Below are positions 12,177-22,377 of a stretch of DNA of 64,000 bases, piece after piece. The notes below the pieces were generated by a model. The model searched no databases, had not been told where the DNA came from, and saw only the letters and a list, made by a program, of their open reading frames with translations. This DNA comes from Rhizopus sp. PT2906. Taxonomy: Eukaryota; Mucoromycota; Mucoromycetes; Mucorales; Rhizopodaceae. Every line of letters starts with the position of its first letter. Position 1 is the first letter of the stretch. Made by a program: the position numbers and the translations under genes. The stretch lies in assembly GCA_025529335.1 (NCBI GenBank), contig JAMYHX010000136.1, positions 23,861 through 87,860 on the forward strand, written 5' to 3'.

Positions 12177-14455
12177 TTAAGCCCACTATGAAAAGAAGTT
12201 AATATAAGGTTCAGATGTATGATGTCAAGCAACTTACCAAGTCACGAAGATACTTCTTGCTTGCTATCCAGCTTATCAAAATCTTGTTGGCTTCGACAAC
12301 ATCTACCTTTTGATGCTCTACAAGTATATCGGCTAAAGCATCCTGAACGCCCTTTGCCATGCCCTTTGCATCACCACAGATGTATATAGCGGCATCTTTG
12401 TTGATAATGAGATCATAAAGTTGGGCTGAGTCTCTTCTGATAAGATCCTGAACGTAGACTTTGGGAGAGCCATCAGATGCTCTACTTTCAGCCAATGCCA
12501 GGTGAGTGATCGTACCATCTGCCTCGAACTCGCAAAGTTCCTTTTCGAACAAAAAGTCCTTTGATCTGTTTCTAAAACCATAGTAAACGTAAATTGGACC
12601 AAAGGCTTCTTTGATCTGACGGCTTGGTTGGTGACCGATACCACCCATAGACAATCGGATGTTTCGTTGTGTCTGACGATGTTCCAGGAAACCAATGAAA
12701 GGAGCAATACCTGTGCCAGGGCCGATCAAGATCAAGGGACGCTCTGTTTCAGCAGGCAAGACAAATGCGTTTGCATTTTGACGTACAAATATGGGAATCT
12801 TGATGTCCTTCTTTACAGGTATCTCAACTTTCGTTGGTGTCGATCGGCTTGGAACCATCTCTGTTATTCTGTCCATCCAGGGAGTAGCCACACCCTTACG
12901 CTCAGCTTTACCTGGGGTGATGTATTCGACAACATTGAAAGCAAATCGGATCTTTCCTTGTCTCTTGAGAGGAGAGCTAGAAATGGAATAGTAACGAGGC
13001 ATGTGTGCTGGTAACAAGTCCAACAGTCGTTCAATCGGTGGTTGACAGGATGGGAATGTTTCAAGAATGTCGAGAAGTGTAGGACATTCATCGCGGATAG
13101 CATTGAACGCAGCAGCACCCTGTTTACTGCAGATATACATCAACGACAGCTTTTCCTTGGGATCAGTAGCGTAGTCTGCGAGCATTCTGAATAATGCCTT
13201 TCTAGGCTGGCTTGTGAGGTCAACGCCATAACGGAATAGTTCAAGTAGAGTTGTGTATGAGGCACCCTGTAAGTGAGATGGGAGATTGTCGCCTTCTACC
13301 TTGTATGCATCATTGTAGGATTCCTCCGGTACGGATAGACGATCAAGAACGGCATAAACCAAATGTTCATCATTGGGTGCAACAACACCAAAGGCATCTC
13401 CAGGTTCATAATGAACTTTTTCACCAACATCCAGTTCAAGTTCCAATGTACGTTTAAGGGCATCCTCGGTAGACAAGCAGGATACCATGGTGATAGGAGC
13501 ATATATGATCGGAGTTGGTGTAACAACAAACTCTGGTACTTGCACACTGTTGGTTGGCTTCTGTCCCTCAAGCTTAGTAAGCTTTGCAACAGGAACGGGC
13601 ACACGCGGCAAACCGGTTAATTTGGCACCTGGCTCAAGACCTGTCAGACTGATCTGAAGAGGAAAGCTCTTTTTGAATGCTTTGATCTTTTCGACTGCTT
13701 CCACTGCACTTTCAATCAATGAGTTTTCAAGCTGTGTGTACTTTTCGACAAGATCAGGGACTGTCTTTTTACGATTCTTCATAGAGTACGGTACAGAAAC
13801 AGGGTCGATCTTCAATTCGGTCATCTCTTTCTCCAGTTGCTTTTCAGCCTCAACACTCTCTTCAATAGTCAAATCTGACTTTTGAGTCAAGACAGTTGGT
13901 AAAACCTCCCATAACTTTTCGATCCAGGGATCAACGACATTTTCCAATCTAGAGTAGATTGGTTATTTTCCGTATTCTTTTCTTTCTTTCTATTTTACCC
14001 TTCAGCATCATCAGCTAAGCCCTTTTCATAGAAAACAGTGGCACCCAAATCCTTAAATTTCTTCTCTAAGCGTTTTCCTGTGTTGTTAAAGTTGGAATAA
14101 TTGCTGTCTCCAAGACCCAATACAGTGAATTTAGTGCCTTTGAGATATTCCTTGTCCTTGTTACGACGCAAGAATTTCCAAAACTTTAAGGAATTGTCAG
14201 GGGCATCGCCATCACCAGTATTTGAAGTGATCAAAATGATGATTCCTGTTTTTTGAAGTGGTGCCTGTCAATGACAATTAAGCTTTCATTGTGTATTATA
14301 TATGCTTTATTTACCTTTTCATAGTCGTCCATGACAAAGCAATCACCTGTATATCCCTTTTTAGCAGCTTCTGTATGAATGTTTTTAGCTATCCATTCTG
14401 CATTGCCTGTTTGTGAAGCCCATAGGATGAGATAGGTAGAAGCAAGCTCTGTCAT
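12177..14455 (-). CDS. MTRR: Methionine synthase reductase (diflavin reductase)
   Basis: Soluble diflavin enzyme that passes electrons from NADPH via FAD and FMN to cobalamin-dependent methionine synthase, reactivating oxidised cobalamin. Exons 14315-14455, 13999-14264, 12238-13948 and a 9-nt last exon 12177-12185 (Trp-Ala-stop) give 708 residues. The FMN flavodoxin domain has SQTGNAEW, TSNTGDGDAPDN and LGLGDSNYSNF; the FAD/NADPH part has EPGDAFGVV, CSKQGAAAF, TFPSCQPP, RYYSISSSP, GPGTGIAPFIGFLEHR and CGDAKGMAKGV. CSKQGAA, FPSCQPP, the linker length and the C-terminus match MTRR better than P450 reductase, and there is no N-terminal membrane anchor. Convergent with NAA15, 115 bp apart. Confidence 0.87.
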
Positions 14456-16492
14456 TTATTTAATATATAAAAAAGCGAAAGGGGAAAGGACGCTCATCAA
14501 CTGGGTGAAATAAGACGGAGTATAAAAAGTTTAAGATGTGTGTCAGTGTGCATACAATGACTATTTTTTATTGATTACTTTGAATACTCTCAAAACATTG
14601 GTTCAAGAGTCAGACACAAATTGAAAAATGTAGGCGTGCAACTGACACAGTCATTATCAACATATATGAATTTGGTTGATTCATATATAGCCAGACAATC
14701 TGTCTTAATGTTAATCCTTGACTATAGATCAGAAATTGGAGCACGTCACTTGAAAATTGCAAGTCGGAGGTATAGGCTGCTGTTGTTGTTAGTACTCGCA
14801 AAGATATATAAGAATGAAAGCAAAGAAGTGATGGGTCTTTGTTTTATCCTTTTATTAGAAGTGAAAGGAAGAGCTCATAGCAGAAAGTAACTTGGTCTCA
14901 AAAAGAGACCAGAGTACATGAAGAAAATAAAAGACCACTGTAGACACATTAAAACAATACAATTTCGTCCCTCCCGGACCAGATAAAAAAAGTACATAGA
15001 ATTTAAAAATCCTTTTGAGACCAAAGTGAAAAATGAAAGAAATCGAGTAAGAAGGAAACGAAAAAGAATTAGCTCGACGGACATTGAGAGGAGAGAAGAC
15101 AGAGAAAGAGTTGGAAGTCATTGGAGGAGCTTTCTCCTTAAATCAGGTGGTGGAGGTGGAATAGATGATCAAGCTCATAAAGGATGGTACTAACAAGATA
15201 TTTTCTTATGTGAAATGTAAATAGAAGCGGTTCAAACTTCAATGTTTTCGTAATTTAGGTTGAAATTTCTTATAGTAAAGAAAGGTTCTTTTTATTTATA
15301 TCCTTTGCTCGGGCATGTGTCACAAGCTGTCAATTTAAGGTACAATAGAACTGGTGTTGAAATAAATGTTAAATTGGCTATACGCCGTAACAGTATGCCC
15401 TTTTTTAAAAGTTGTCAAGCAGAAGAAAGAAGAAAAAAGTCGGTGAATTTATAAAAAAAAATCAAAGGACAAATAAATATAAATTTTAAGCTTCTCAGAA
15501 CAAAGAACGTTAATATTGAAATGATAAAATAATACTAACAGTTTTCATATGTCCCCTTTCTCAAGTACTGCCTCTTAGTGGGCAGTGAATGCCTTAATGC
15601 AAAGCAGTCGCTGTAAGCCGATTTCAATTCTGGTATATTTCAAGGCCATGATGTCTTTTTTATCTAGTACAAACCCTGTTTTATGTTGCGCTTACAGGTA
15701 AGACAACCATGGTAATACTAATTATAAGTTTAACAATACAGACAATCACCATTCTACACTTCGAACGATAATTAATAATGACATCCAACCACAGACATGA
15801 AGAGGTTAAAGAATTGAGTAAAGAATGATACTTGATGCATATAGGATAAATTTTATTGTACAACAAAAGAGTGATATTCTATGTTGCCAAACATGTACCT
15901 CAGTAAGCATTTAAACGATTAGCCCTTACAGCTCTTCTTCATGGGTTATGTACTCAATCAATTAGTACCCACCATTTTAACTCTGTATACGAAAAGGAGT
16001 AAATATCTATTTATCAAGATAATGATAACACTTTTTTATTACAACGTTTAATCATAAATGAAAATTGATAAACTACTTCGTCATATTTTAATGTTGGCAA
16101 CTTTGAATAAACCACCTTTATTCATAGTACTACCCCTCTGTTATATGCTACTCGCGCTTTTCATAAGCCTGGTCTACTTGCAAAAACGTAAATTGGACGA
16201 TTTGATTATACTGTGCAACAATGAAAGCAAAACAAAATATATTTGTAATTTACAACAATGAATAGTAATAAATGCTGTTCTTTAGGCTTATTAAGCTATT
16301 CTTCTACTAGTTTATCTCCATATAAGGCTTATTTTTTTATCCTTTTGACATTCATGTGCTCATATTTCTTTTCATTATTATAACCCCCCCTTCTTATCGC
16401 TCAATAAATCACATATTTGATAGTACCTCTCATTCATGACACACGAGTATCCATGACAATAAGGGACTATATAAAGTATGCTGCGTACCTTA
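14456..16492. other. AT-rich spacer without a supported gene
   Basis: Two kilobases upstream of the MTRR start. Open frames of 60-90 codons occur on both strands but are low-complexity, overlap one another antisense and share no recognisable motif or splice extension. I see nothing that I can support as a gene. Confidence 0.45.
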
Positions 16493-16733
16493 ACAACCCA
16501 TCCTATTTCGAGCACCATTTGAAATAGCTTATGCAGACTTGGAAGATCCATTGCTTTACTATAAAAATGAGCGTATAGTCATTAAATCTATCACAATCAC
16601 AATTGCCGCTAATGTTGTTCTACATTTCACAAGCAGAAGAGAAAAGGATAAGGATATAACAACAGGGAATAGAGATGTCTTACAACGCAACTATACTCTG
16701 CTATTTACCTGGAAAGGAGTAAATGAAGAATAG
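16493..16733 (+). other. Orphan open frame (about 80 codons), unassigned
   Basis: A plus frame opens after a stop near 16490 and runs to 16733, with segments such as APFEIAYADLEDPLLYYKN and TLLFTWKGVNEE. Its amino-acid make-up is more protein-like than that of neighbouring frames. There is no start before residue 16, no splice-consistent partner and no family I recognise. It may be a relic exon in this decayed region or chance. Confidence 0.2.
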
Positions 16734-16766
16734 CTTATGCTATATAGACACTTGTTCTTCATACGC

Positions 16767-17009
16767 TCATGTCACCAGTTCTTCAACTTTGAGACTAAGG
16801 CTATCATCTGTTGATAAATGTCTTCTACTATCCAAAGTAACTTTTGGATAGTCACATTCCTTACTTGATGATGTTGCTGCCCATTGTTTATTTCTTTTTT
16901 GCATTTTCCCGTTATCCAAAGAGATCATTTTAAGATTACTTTTCAAACTGTCCTCTTTATTCAAGCTCCCATAATTTAAATACCAACGTAAGCTCAACAA
17001 ATCCATCAT
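16767..17009 (-). other. Orphan open frame (80 codons), unassigned
   Basis: Minus-strand ATG-initiated frame, Ser/Lys-rich, ending in a SLSLKVEELVT tail. No domain recognised; it does not align by eye with the small NLS gene next to it. Coding status doubtful. Confidence 0.2.
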
Positions 17010-17233
17010 GAACGATAAGAGAAAACACCAAAATTTTCAAACGTACTTGAAGATAGCCTTACTTGCTCACAACAATAGTTTTATCATGTAATAAGTTATC
17101 TCTTACAAATAACTTAGAACCAATAAAAGACAAAAAAATAACGTTTTGGGCAGAAGAGAAGAAAGTTTTATTACAAAGCTATCAAAGCCTTAAAAAGATA
17201 AAAAAGAAAAAAGAAAAAGAAAAAAGCATGCAT

Positions 17234-17658
17234 CTAGCAGCTGAGAAGCTTTCGCTTCTTTGGAGCTGATGGTTGAGCATCAACCCCCACATCATCTCCA
17301 TCCAGCCTTCTCTTAGGCCTGGAGGCTTGCTGTTGAAGCAACTCCAGCTTCCACTGACCAGCAGTGTAGGCTGACAATCTGCGGCATTTTTCCGCATGGA
17401 ACTCCTTCTGCAACTCCAGCCTAGCTGCCTCAATGTCTAAATATTTTCTATGGCAGTGTAAATAGGTTAGATATGAAGTAAAATGACGCGTTTTATTTTT
17501 TACCTTGTCAATACAGACAGCTTTTTTTGTTCTGGCGCACTAGGCTTATTTCCCCTCTTCTGGAGGAGCCTCTTTAATGAGAGGATTTTTTGGTATGTTT
17601 TCTTGAGCGTCTTGTTCATTTTATTTGCTTGCGTTTTGAATTCGGCGATGCGATCCAT
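17234..17658 (-). CDS. Small basic coiled-coil protein with C-terminal NLS, unknown function
   Basis: Two exons (17504-17658, 17234-17447) with a good GT-AG intron give 122 residues. The N-terminal half is Lys-rich and helical (NKMNKTLKKTYQKILSLKRL); the middle is a charged helix (EAARLELQKEFHAEKCRRL) followed by the YTAGQWKLELLQQQ segment; the end holds RPKRRLDGDD and the NLS-like PKKRKL three residues before the stop. I do not recognise the family. The look (short, basic, coiled coil, bipartite NLS) suggests a nuclear DNA-binding or transposon-accessory protein, which is inference. A decayed second copy lies 1.3 kb away on the same strand, showing that the sequence was once conserved and duplicated. 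Confidence 0.5.
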
Positions 17659-18788
17659 GTTTTTGATAGAATAATGAAGAAGAAAAGAAAAAGAAAGAAA
17701 AAGGAAATGGGAAAAACGTATTTTACTTTGGATAGAAAATAATTTCTCATGCGCTCTTCTTCCTTTTTTTTCGTGTTTCATCTTTTAACCTAGTGAATAA
17801 ATAATAATAATAAATAATGAAGCACTTGGGCTATTTTTGGCTTATGGAAACTAATCAAGCTACGTCTTATCTTTTTTTTTGCATGATTTGTTAGGCGGAA
17901 CACGGATGAGTTTCCATATATAGAATTACTCCTTATTTTCAGTTCAAAAGCTCAATTTGTAGCAGCAGCAACAACTAGGGATGTTAAAATGATCAACCTC
18001 CATATCCGTCTCTTAATCCAAGTGTGCTTACTGACGTCTAAAGGTCAATACAACCTTTCTTTAACTTTCAAAAGAAAAAATAACTTTTCAAAAATTAAGA
18101 AAGGGATTCCGTGTATTCATGGAACGATTACCGTTTTTGGCTAAAGAGAGAGAGGAAAAAAGTGCTTTCATGAGACCCTTCGTTCCCTTGGTGATGAGTG
18201 GTGTAACGTTGTATTTTGCCCCCTATATTATTTCTTTTTTTCACTTTATTTTCGTTCATGTATTATCAAGTATAGATTTAAATGAAGAATGATAGTAAAG
18301 AAATATCAAAGTAGAAGAATGAAAGGATGTATTGTGATTTTAAGCTTACTTTGACTGTTGTGCTGCTGAGTGTAACAGGGGCAGAAGGGATCATTGCATA
18401 AGAGCCTTGTCTTGACTAATTCCTAGTTCATAACAATGTTATTTACTCTTACTACGCAAGAATAGATCATATAATTTTACTTTGGAGCTTTTATTTCGCT
18501 TGTGGAGAAAAAGTACGAATGCATGGAAACTTTGTTAATATCAAAAGTGACGTATGCAATTGTAACACCTCATTGATTACTTTTATAAAGAAAATTGCAT
18601 TTAAGACTACCACTACAACATGAATGTCCCAAACAGGCTTTTCTTGTTAGAAAGTTTCTCATATCAGTAATTCAAGAAATACACTTAAAGTGTGCAATGA
18701 TCAAAGAGAGCATGTTTATATAAAAGAGGATTTATTTATTACAAAAAATTATGAATTTTTTTTTAAAAAAAAAAAAAGAGAAAAAGAC

Positions 18789-19123
18789 TTAAACATAACA
18801 GCTCTGGATTTTTTGCTTTTTGGGAGATGATAGTTGAACATCAGAGCTCCAGTCGTCGCCATCCCATCTTCTTTTTGATTTTGGCCATCAACCCAGCGGC
18901 CCTTGCGTAAGCAAAAGTTCTGTAACAATAAGGAGGGTTGATTAAGGATGTTATATAAACCTATCTTCAAAAAAAAAGCTTACCTGTCCAGCAGTAACTT
19001 TCGTTAAAGTGACTCGCTGAGCTGGAAATTATCTTCAGAGGGGCGACTTGAATATTTTTGAAGCTTCTGCTGCGTCAGTACAGACACTTTAGCAGAGAGC
19101 TTCAATCCTTTGACGGATGACAT
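18789..19123 (-). pseudogene. Decayed copy of the small NLS-protein gene
   Basis: Scattered segments match the intact gene at 17234-17658 in order: KVSVLT (versus KLSVLT), an EAS..F..P block, FPAQRVTLTKVTAGQ (versus FHAEKCRRLSAYTAGQ), a possible donor right after TAGQ, then PKSKRRWDGDDWSSDVQLSS and PKKQK (versus PKRRLDGDDVGVDAQPSA and PKKRK), ending at a nearby stop. The matches lie in different frames and are split by stops at the EAS/FPAQ section, so the copy is broken. It starts at an ATG at 19121-19123 with its own TATA-like CTATAAAG upstream. Confidence 0.55.
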
Positions 19124-19320
19124 GAATGATAAAGAGGGGAAAAAAAGGGGGAATACTTTATAGGACATATTTATGAAGAAACTCCAGGTGGTTCATCCCT
19201 CAGTTATACTTTTGTGTCATGATTCATTATAAACTCACGCATAATATTAGCACCTCAATAATTCAAGCGGATTCTTTTTTTAGCATATTACATTATTCTT
19301 ATTGTCCTTAGGCTAATCGT

Positions 19321-19800
19321 CTATTTCATTTTCTCTACCAGTGATGCAACGGCACCTGAGCCAAAAATAGTATCTAGTATGGAACTCCTCTTGATACTTG
19401 CAGGACCCTTTGGAGGTGTTGGTTTCTCGATTTTATCAAGGGTATATGTAAAAAGATAGCAAAATGAACATTAAAAGAACTTGAGTTACCTTACGCGTCT
19501 CTTATTTATGATGTGTAGCCAATGATAGTATCTTTTTGCCCTTGCCCCAGCCTCTCAATGACATCTGGGTCTTTTTCCAAGGACACTATATATTACTATC
19601 AAAAACTTGAGTTTATACAAGTTTATTTAAAAAGACTTAGAATAATAACACATTGAACTTTATTACCAAAACAACGGATGCTCGTTAAGAATACGTGCTT
19701 TGTCAATTGGTACACTGACAAAATCAATTCAGCTCATTTAATTACAAAGCTCAATCCGTATTCCTTGTTGGTAGTAAGCTCTTCAACCTGATTTGATGAG
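19321..19800 (-). pseudogene. Relic exons of an unidentified gene
   Basis: Protein-like pieces on the minus strand: a terminal piece ending in SILDTIFGSGAVASLVEKMK and a stop at 19321, a piece SLEKDPDVIERLGQGQKD near 19530-19590, and pieces resembling VPIDKARILNEHPLF and VEELTTNKEYGLSF near 19680-19790. Splice-like GT and AG sites lie between them, but no set of joins keeps phase, and stops intervene. They may be remnants of one gene; no family is recognised. Confidence 0.3.
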
Positions 19801-19817
19801 GTAAAGTTTGCCAAAAA

Positions 19818-21425
19818 TCACTTTAGACCTGATTTTTGCAAAGCGATTTCCAAGAGAACTGATTTATCAGATGTGTCTTTTATCTCACTTCCAGTCATAT
19901 TAATACTGAATAAATTACTCTCAAGATGGACTTGCAAATGACTGAACTTTGTTCTAGGCATATCTATCACAAACAAGAATAGTTTGGTACACATGTAGAT
20001 AAGTTCAATAATCAAGTTGTGTAGTCTTGGCAAGGCACATGAGTAAGCAGATAGTACTTCTGGTTGTAATTTTGTGAAAATCAACTTCAGCGTAATTAAC
20101 GAAGAGTTCATGACCGGTCCGGCGTTCAGAAACTCGGCTTCTAAAATGAATATAGTACCTTTCTTGTAAGTTTTCCTAATCCTTCGCATTCCGAAAGAAG
20201 GACATATGTTAGATGGTAAACTCCAAAACTTGTAGGCATATTCAAGTAAACCTCTTTGATAACATTTTGGTTCTTGAATAGTTCTTTTAGCCTATCAATG
20301 CTCTCTACTGTATTATGAATAATCCAAGTGGTATTGTCGTGTCGTATTTCGAGCAATGGAGAAGTAGATTTTGTAGAAGAAATTCATATAACAGGATTTT
20401 TAATATGTTGTAGGTACTCTTTAATCAGAGGAATTGATCCATAGGTGTAGAACCCATCGTAACTTCTGCTGTTTAGATATTCTTGGAATCCTCATAGCTT
20501 TTCAGGGTAATCTCTTGCTATCCAGGGACCCATATGGCAATTGTAATCTTCATCAAGATGTAGGTTCACGCTGCAGCATCCTAGATTGGGAAACTTGTGC
20601 ATGATGTATTCAAATGTATCACAATGAAACATTGTTACTACATCGGGTATTTTAAGCTTGGAATGAGCCTGCATAGAAAGTACATCATAGCGATTGAAGT
20701 AGCCAGGGCTACTTTCATCCTTCATCTGCATATCAGAGTCTATTGAAAACACACCAAATTGGGGTATTGCGAAATAACCTCATTAAAATCCGTGAGGATA
20801 GGGATGTCATAGGTGGGAGTAACTGTCAGATGTGTCAAGTTTATGAAGGATGGCAGCAGAAGAAGGATTCTTCTAAATTCTCGGCTAGATGGAAGCGTTT
20901 GTGGCAGAGTGATATGAGTGAGAGTGCGGCGACAGACGGACATGAGTGTGTATTAATTCACAAAGGTTGACTGATCATTGTACATAGACCATTGTGGCTC
21001 AGGAAGATGCTTCAACTGTTTCCAATAACTTTTTGCAGCTTCTCCAAGAGCATTCCAATGGTTGGCATGAAGGCCGCCTTTAAAAATTTCTACGCTTGGA
21101 CATACTTCGGCAAGTTTATAGATAGATAAAGCTATCGACTCATCGTGATTTGGGATGTCATCTTCATTAGGATACTAAAAGGTTATGCCCTGAACAAGGC
21201 TTTCCAAAGTGCTATTCTACATACATTCTAAGAATTTTCCTATATGCCAACAATTGTAAAAGATGAGTTCATGATAAAGCACAAAACTTGCATGTTTTTC
21301 TCAGTTCTTACAGACAAGCTGACATTCCATTAAATTACAATTATTAAAGCCTAAACTTGATTGCTCAAATAATTCGCACAGAACTTCATTAAGTAACTCC
21401 TTCCAGTTTGACAGTCTATTAGACA
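19818..21425 (-). pseudogene. F-box/LRR-like protein pseudogene
   Basis: One minus frame reads as an F-box protein from near 21425: LLNEVLCELFEQ and MECQLVCKN (an F-box with its WxxLPxEll-like start), then YPNEDDIPNHDESIALSIYK, the AKSYWKQLKHLPEPQW block, and leucine-rich segments such as LLLLPSFINLTHLTV, continuing to ALQKSGLK at 19818. The reading is broken by in-frame stops (after VCKN, ECM, GITF, STFVN at 20953-20955, YPEKL at 20492-20494, and NPVI) and by frameshifts near 20740 and 20160. Such proteins recruit targets to SCF ubiquitin ligases. Everything between the lesions is still readable, so the loss looks fairly recent. Confidence 0.7.
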
Positions 21426-21908
21426 ATTGGTCATTCCTTTGTTAATTGTCATATGCTTATGAACGAGTCAATATAAAAAAGAGATTTTATTTACGCTAAG
21501 AATAGTGTATAAGGTCAAGGATAAGGAAAGAAAGTGTGGCAGATATCAATGATCACAGGAAAAAACCTCCTTTGTATTCTCAAAGCTACACTAATGATCT
21601 TTAGCTATCCTTTAGGGTGTAGAATGGGTGTTACTTTATATTAAGTATTTAAAGAAGATACTATGAATGATTGAAATACATGACGTATAGGATTCTTTAC
21701 ATGAAGGTACCAGCTATTGATATTGTAAGCTCAGGCCATATGTGGCGCTGTGAATTCATTACATGCACTCCAGAATATGAGCAGTTTTATCTGATTCAAA
21801 TGTCTGAACTTTAACTTTCTACATAATCCAAAAAAGGAAAAGTTGATATGGACTCAGCCTCAGAGAGACATAAGGGCCACTGCTTTACCCTTGTTTTGTT
21901 CCCTTCAA

Positions 21909-22298
21909 ATGGAATTTGCTCAGTTTCGTATTGCTCGTCCTACAGACAACTTTGAAAAAATCAAGGAGTTCTATGGAAAAGGCTTAGAATTGCCTATTAT
22001 TGGTTCCTTTGAAGGACATGCTGGCTATGATGGTATCATGTTTGGCTTGCCTGATAATAAGTTTCATTTAGAATTTACTACACATATCGATGGTAGTCCT
22101 TGTCCAGCACCAACCAAAGATAATCTCTTGGTATTTTATATTCCTGATCAAGAAAGGATTTCCATTATTGTGAATAGATTAGGCAAAATGGGATATCATC
22201 CAGTTGAACCAGAAAATCCTTATTGGAAAGAGAAGGGTATTACTATTGAAGACCCTGATAAATGGAGAATTGTGTTGATGAATGGTGAATACAAATAA
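21909..22298 (+). CDS. VOC-superfamily (glyoxalase/bleomycin-resistance fold) protein
   Basis: Single-exon 129-residue protein with the beta-alpha-beta-beta-beta VOC fold: ARPTDNFEKIKEFYGKGLEL at the start, FEGHAGYDGIMFGLPD, FHLEFTTH, and the closing VEPENPYWKEKGITIEDPD and WRIVLMNG. I start at the ATG at 21909 because the frame upstream has no family-like sequence. The HLEF and PDxWRIVL pattern resembles small bacterial YycE-like VOC proteins. The reaction or ligand cannot be told. It faces HSP104 tail to tail, 79 bp apart. Confidence 0.78.
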   Translation: MEFAQFRIARPTDNFEKIKEFYGKGLELPIIGSFEGHAGYDGIMFGLPDNKFHLEFTTHIDGSPCPAPTKDNLLVFYIPDQERISIIVNRLGKMGYHPVEPENPYWKEKGITIEDPDKWRIVLMNGEYK

Positions 22299-22377
22299 AG
22301 ATTTATTATACAAACATAATCGAATGATTCTTTTATTTACATGGTTTTATATAATACAAAGATACAATTACATTACT

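Noticed and set aside
12211..14455. NADPH-cytochrome P450 reductase
   Set aside because: Same diflavin layout, but no membrane anchor, and CSKQGAA, FPSCQPP and the short Trp-ending C-terminus fit methionine synthase reductase.
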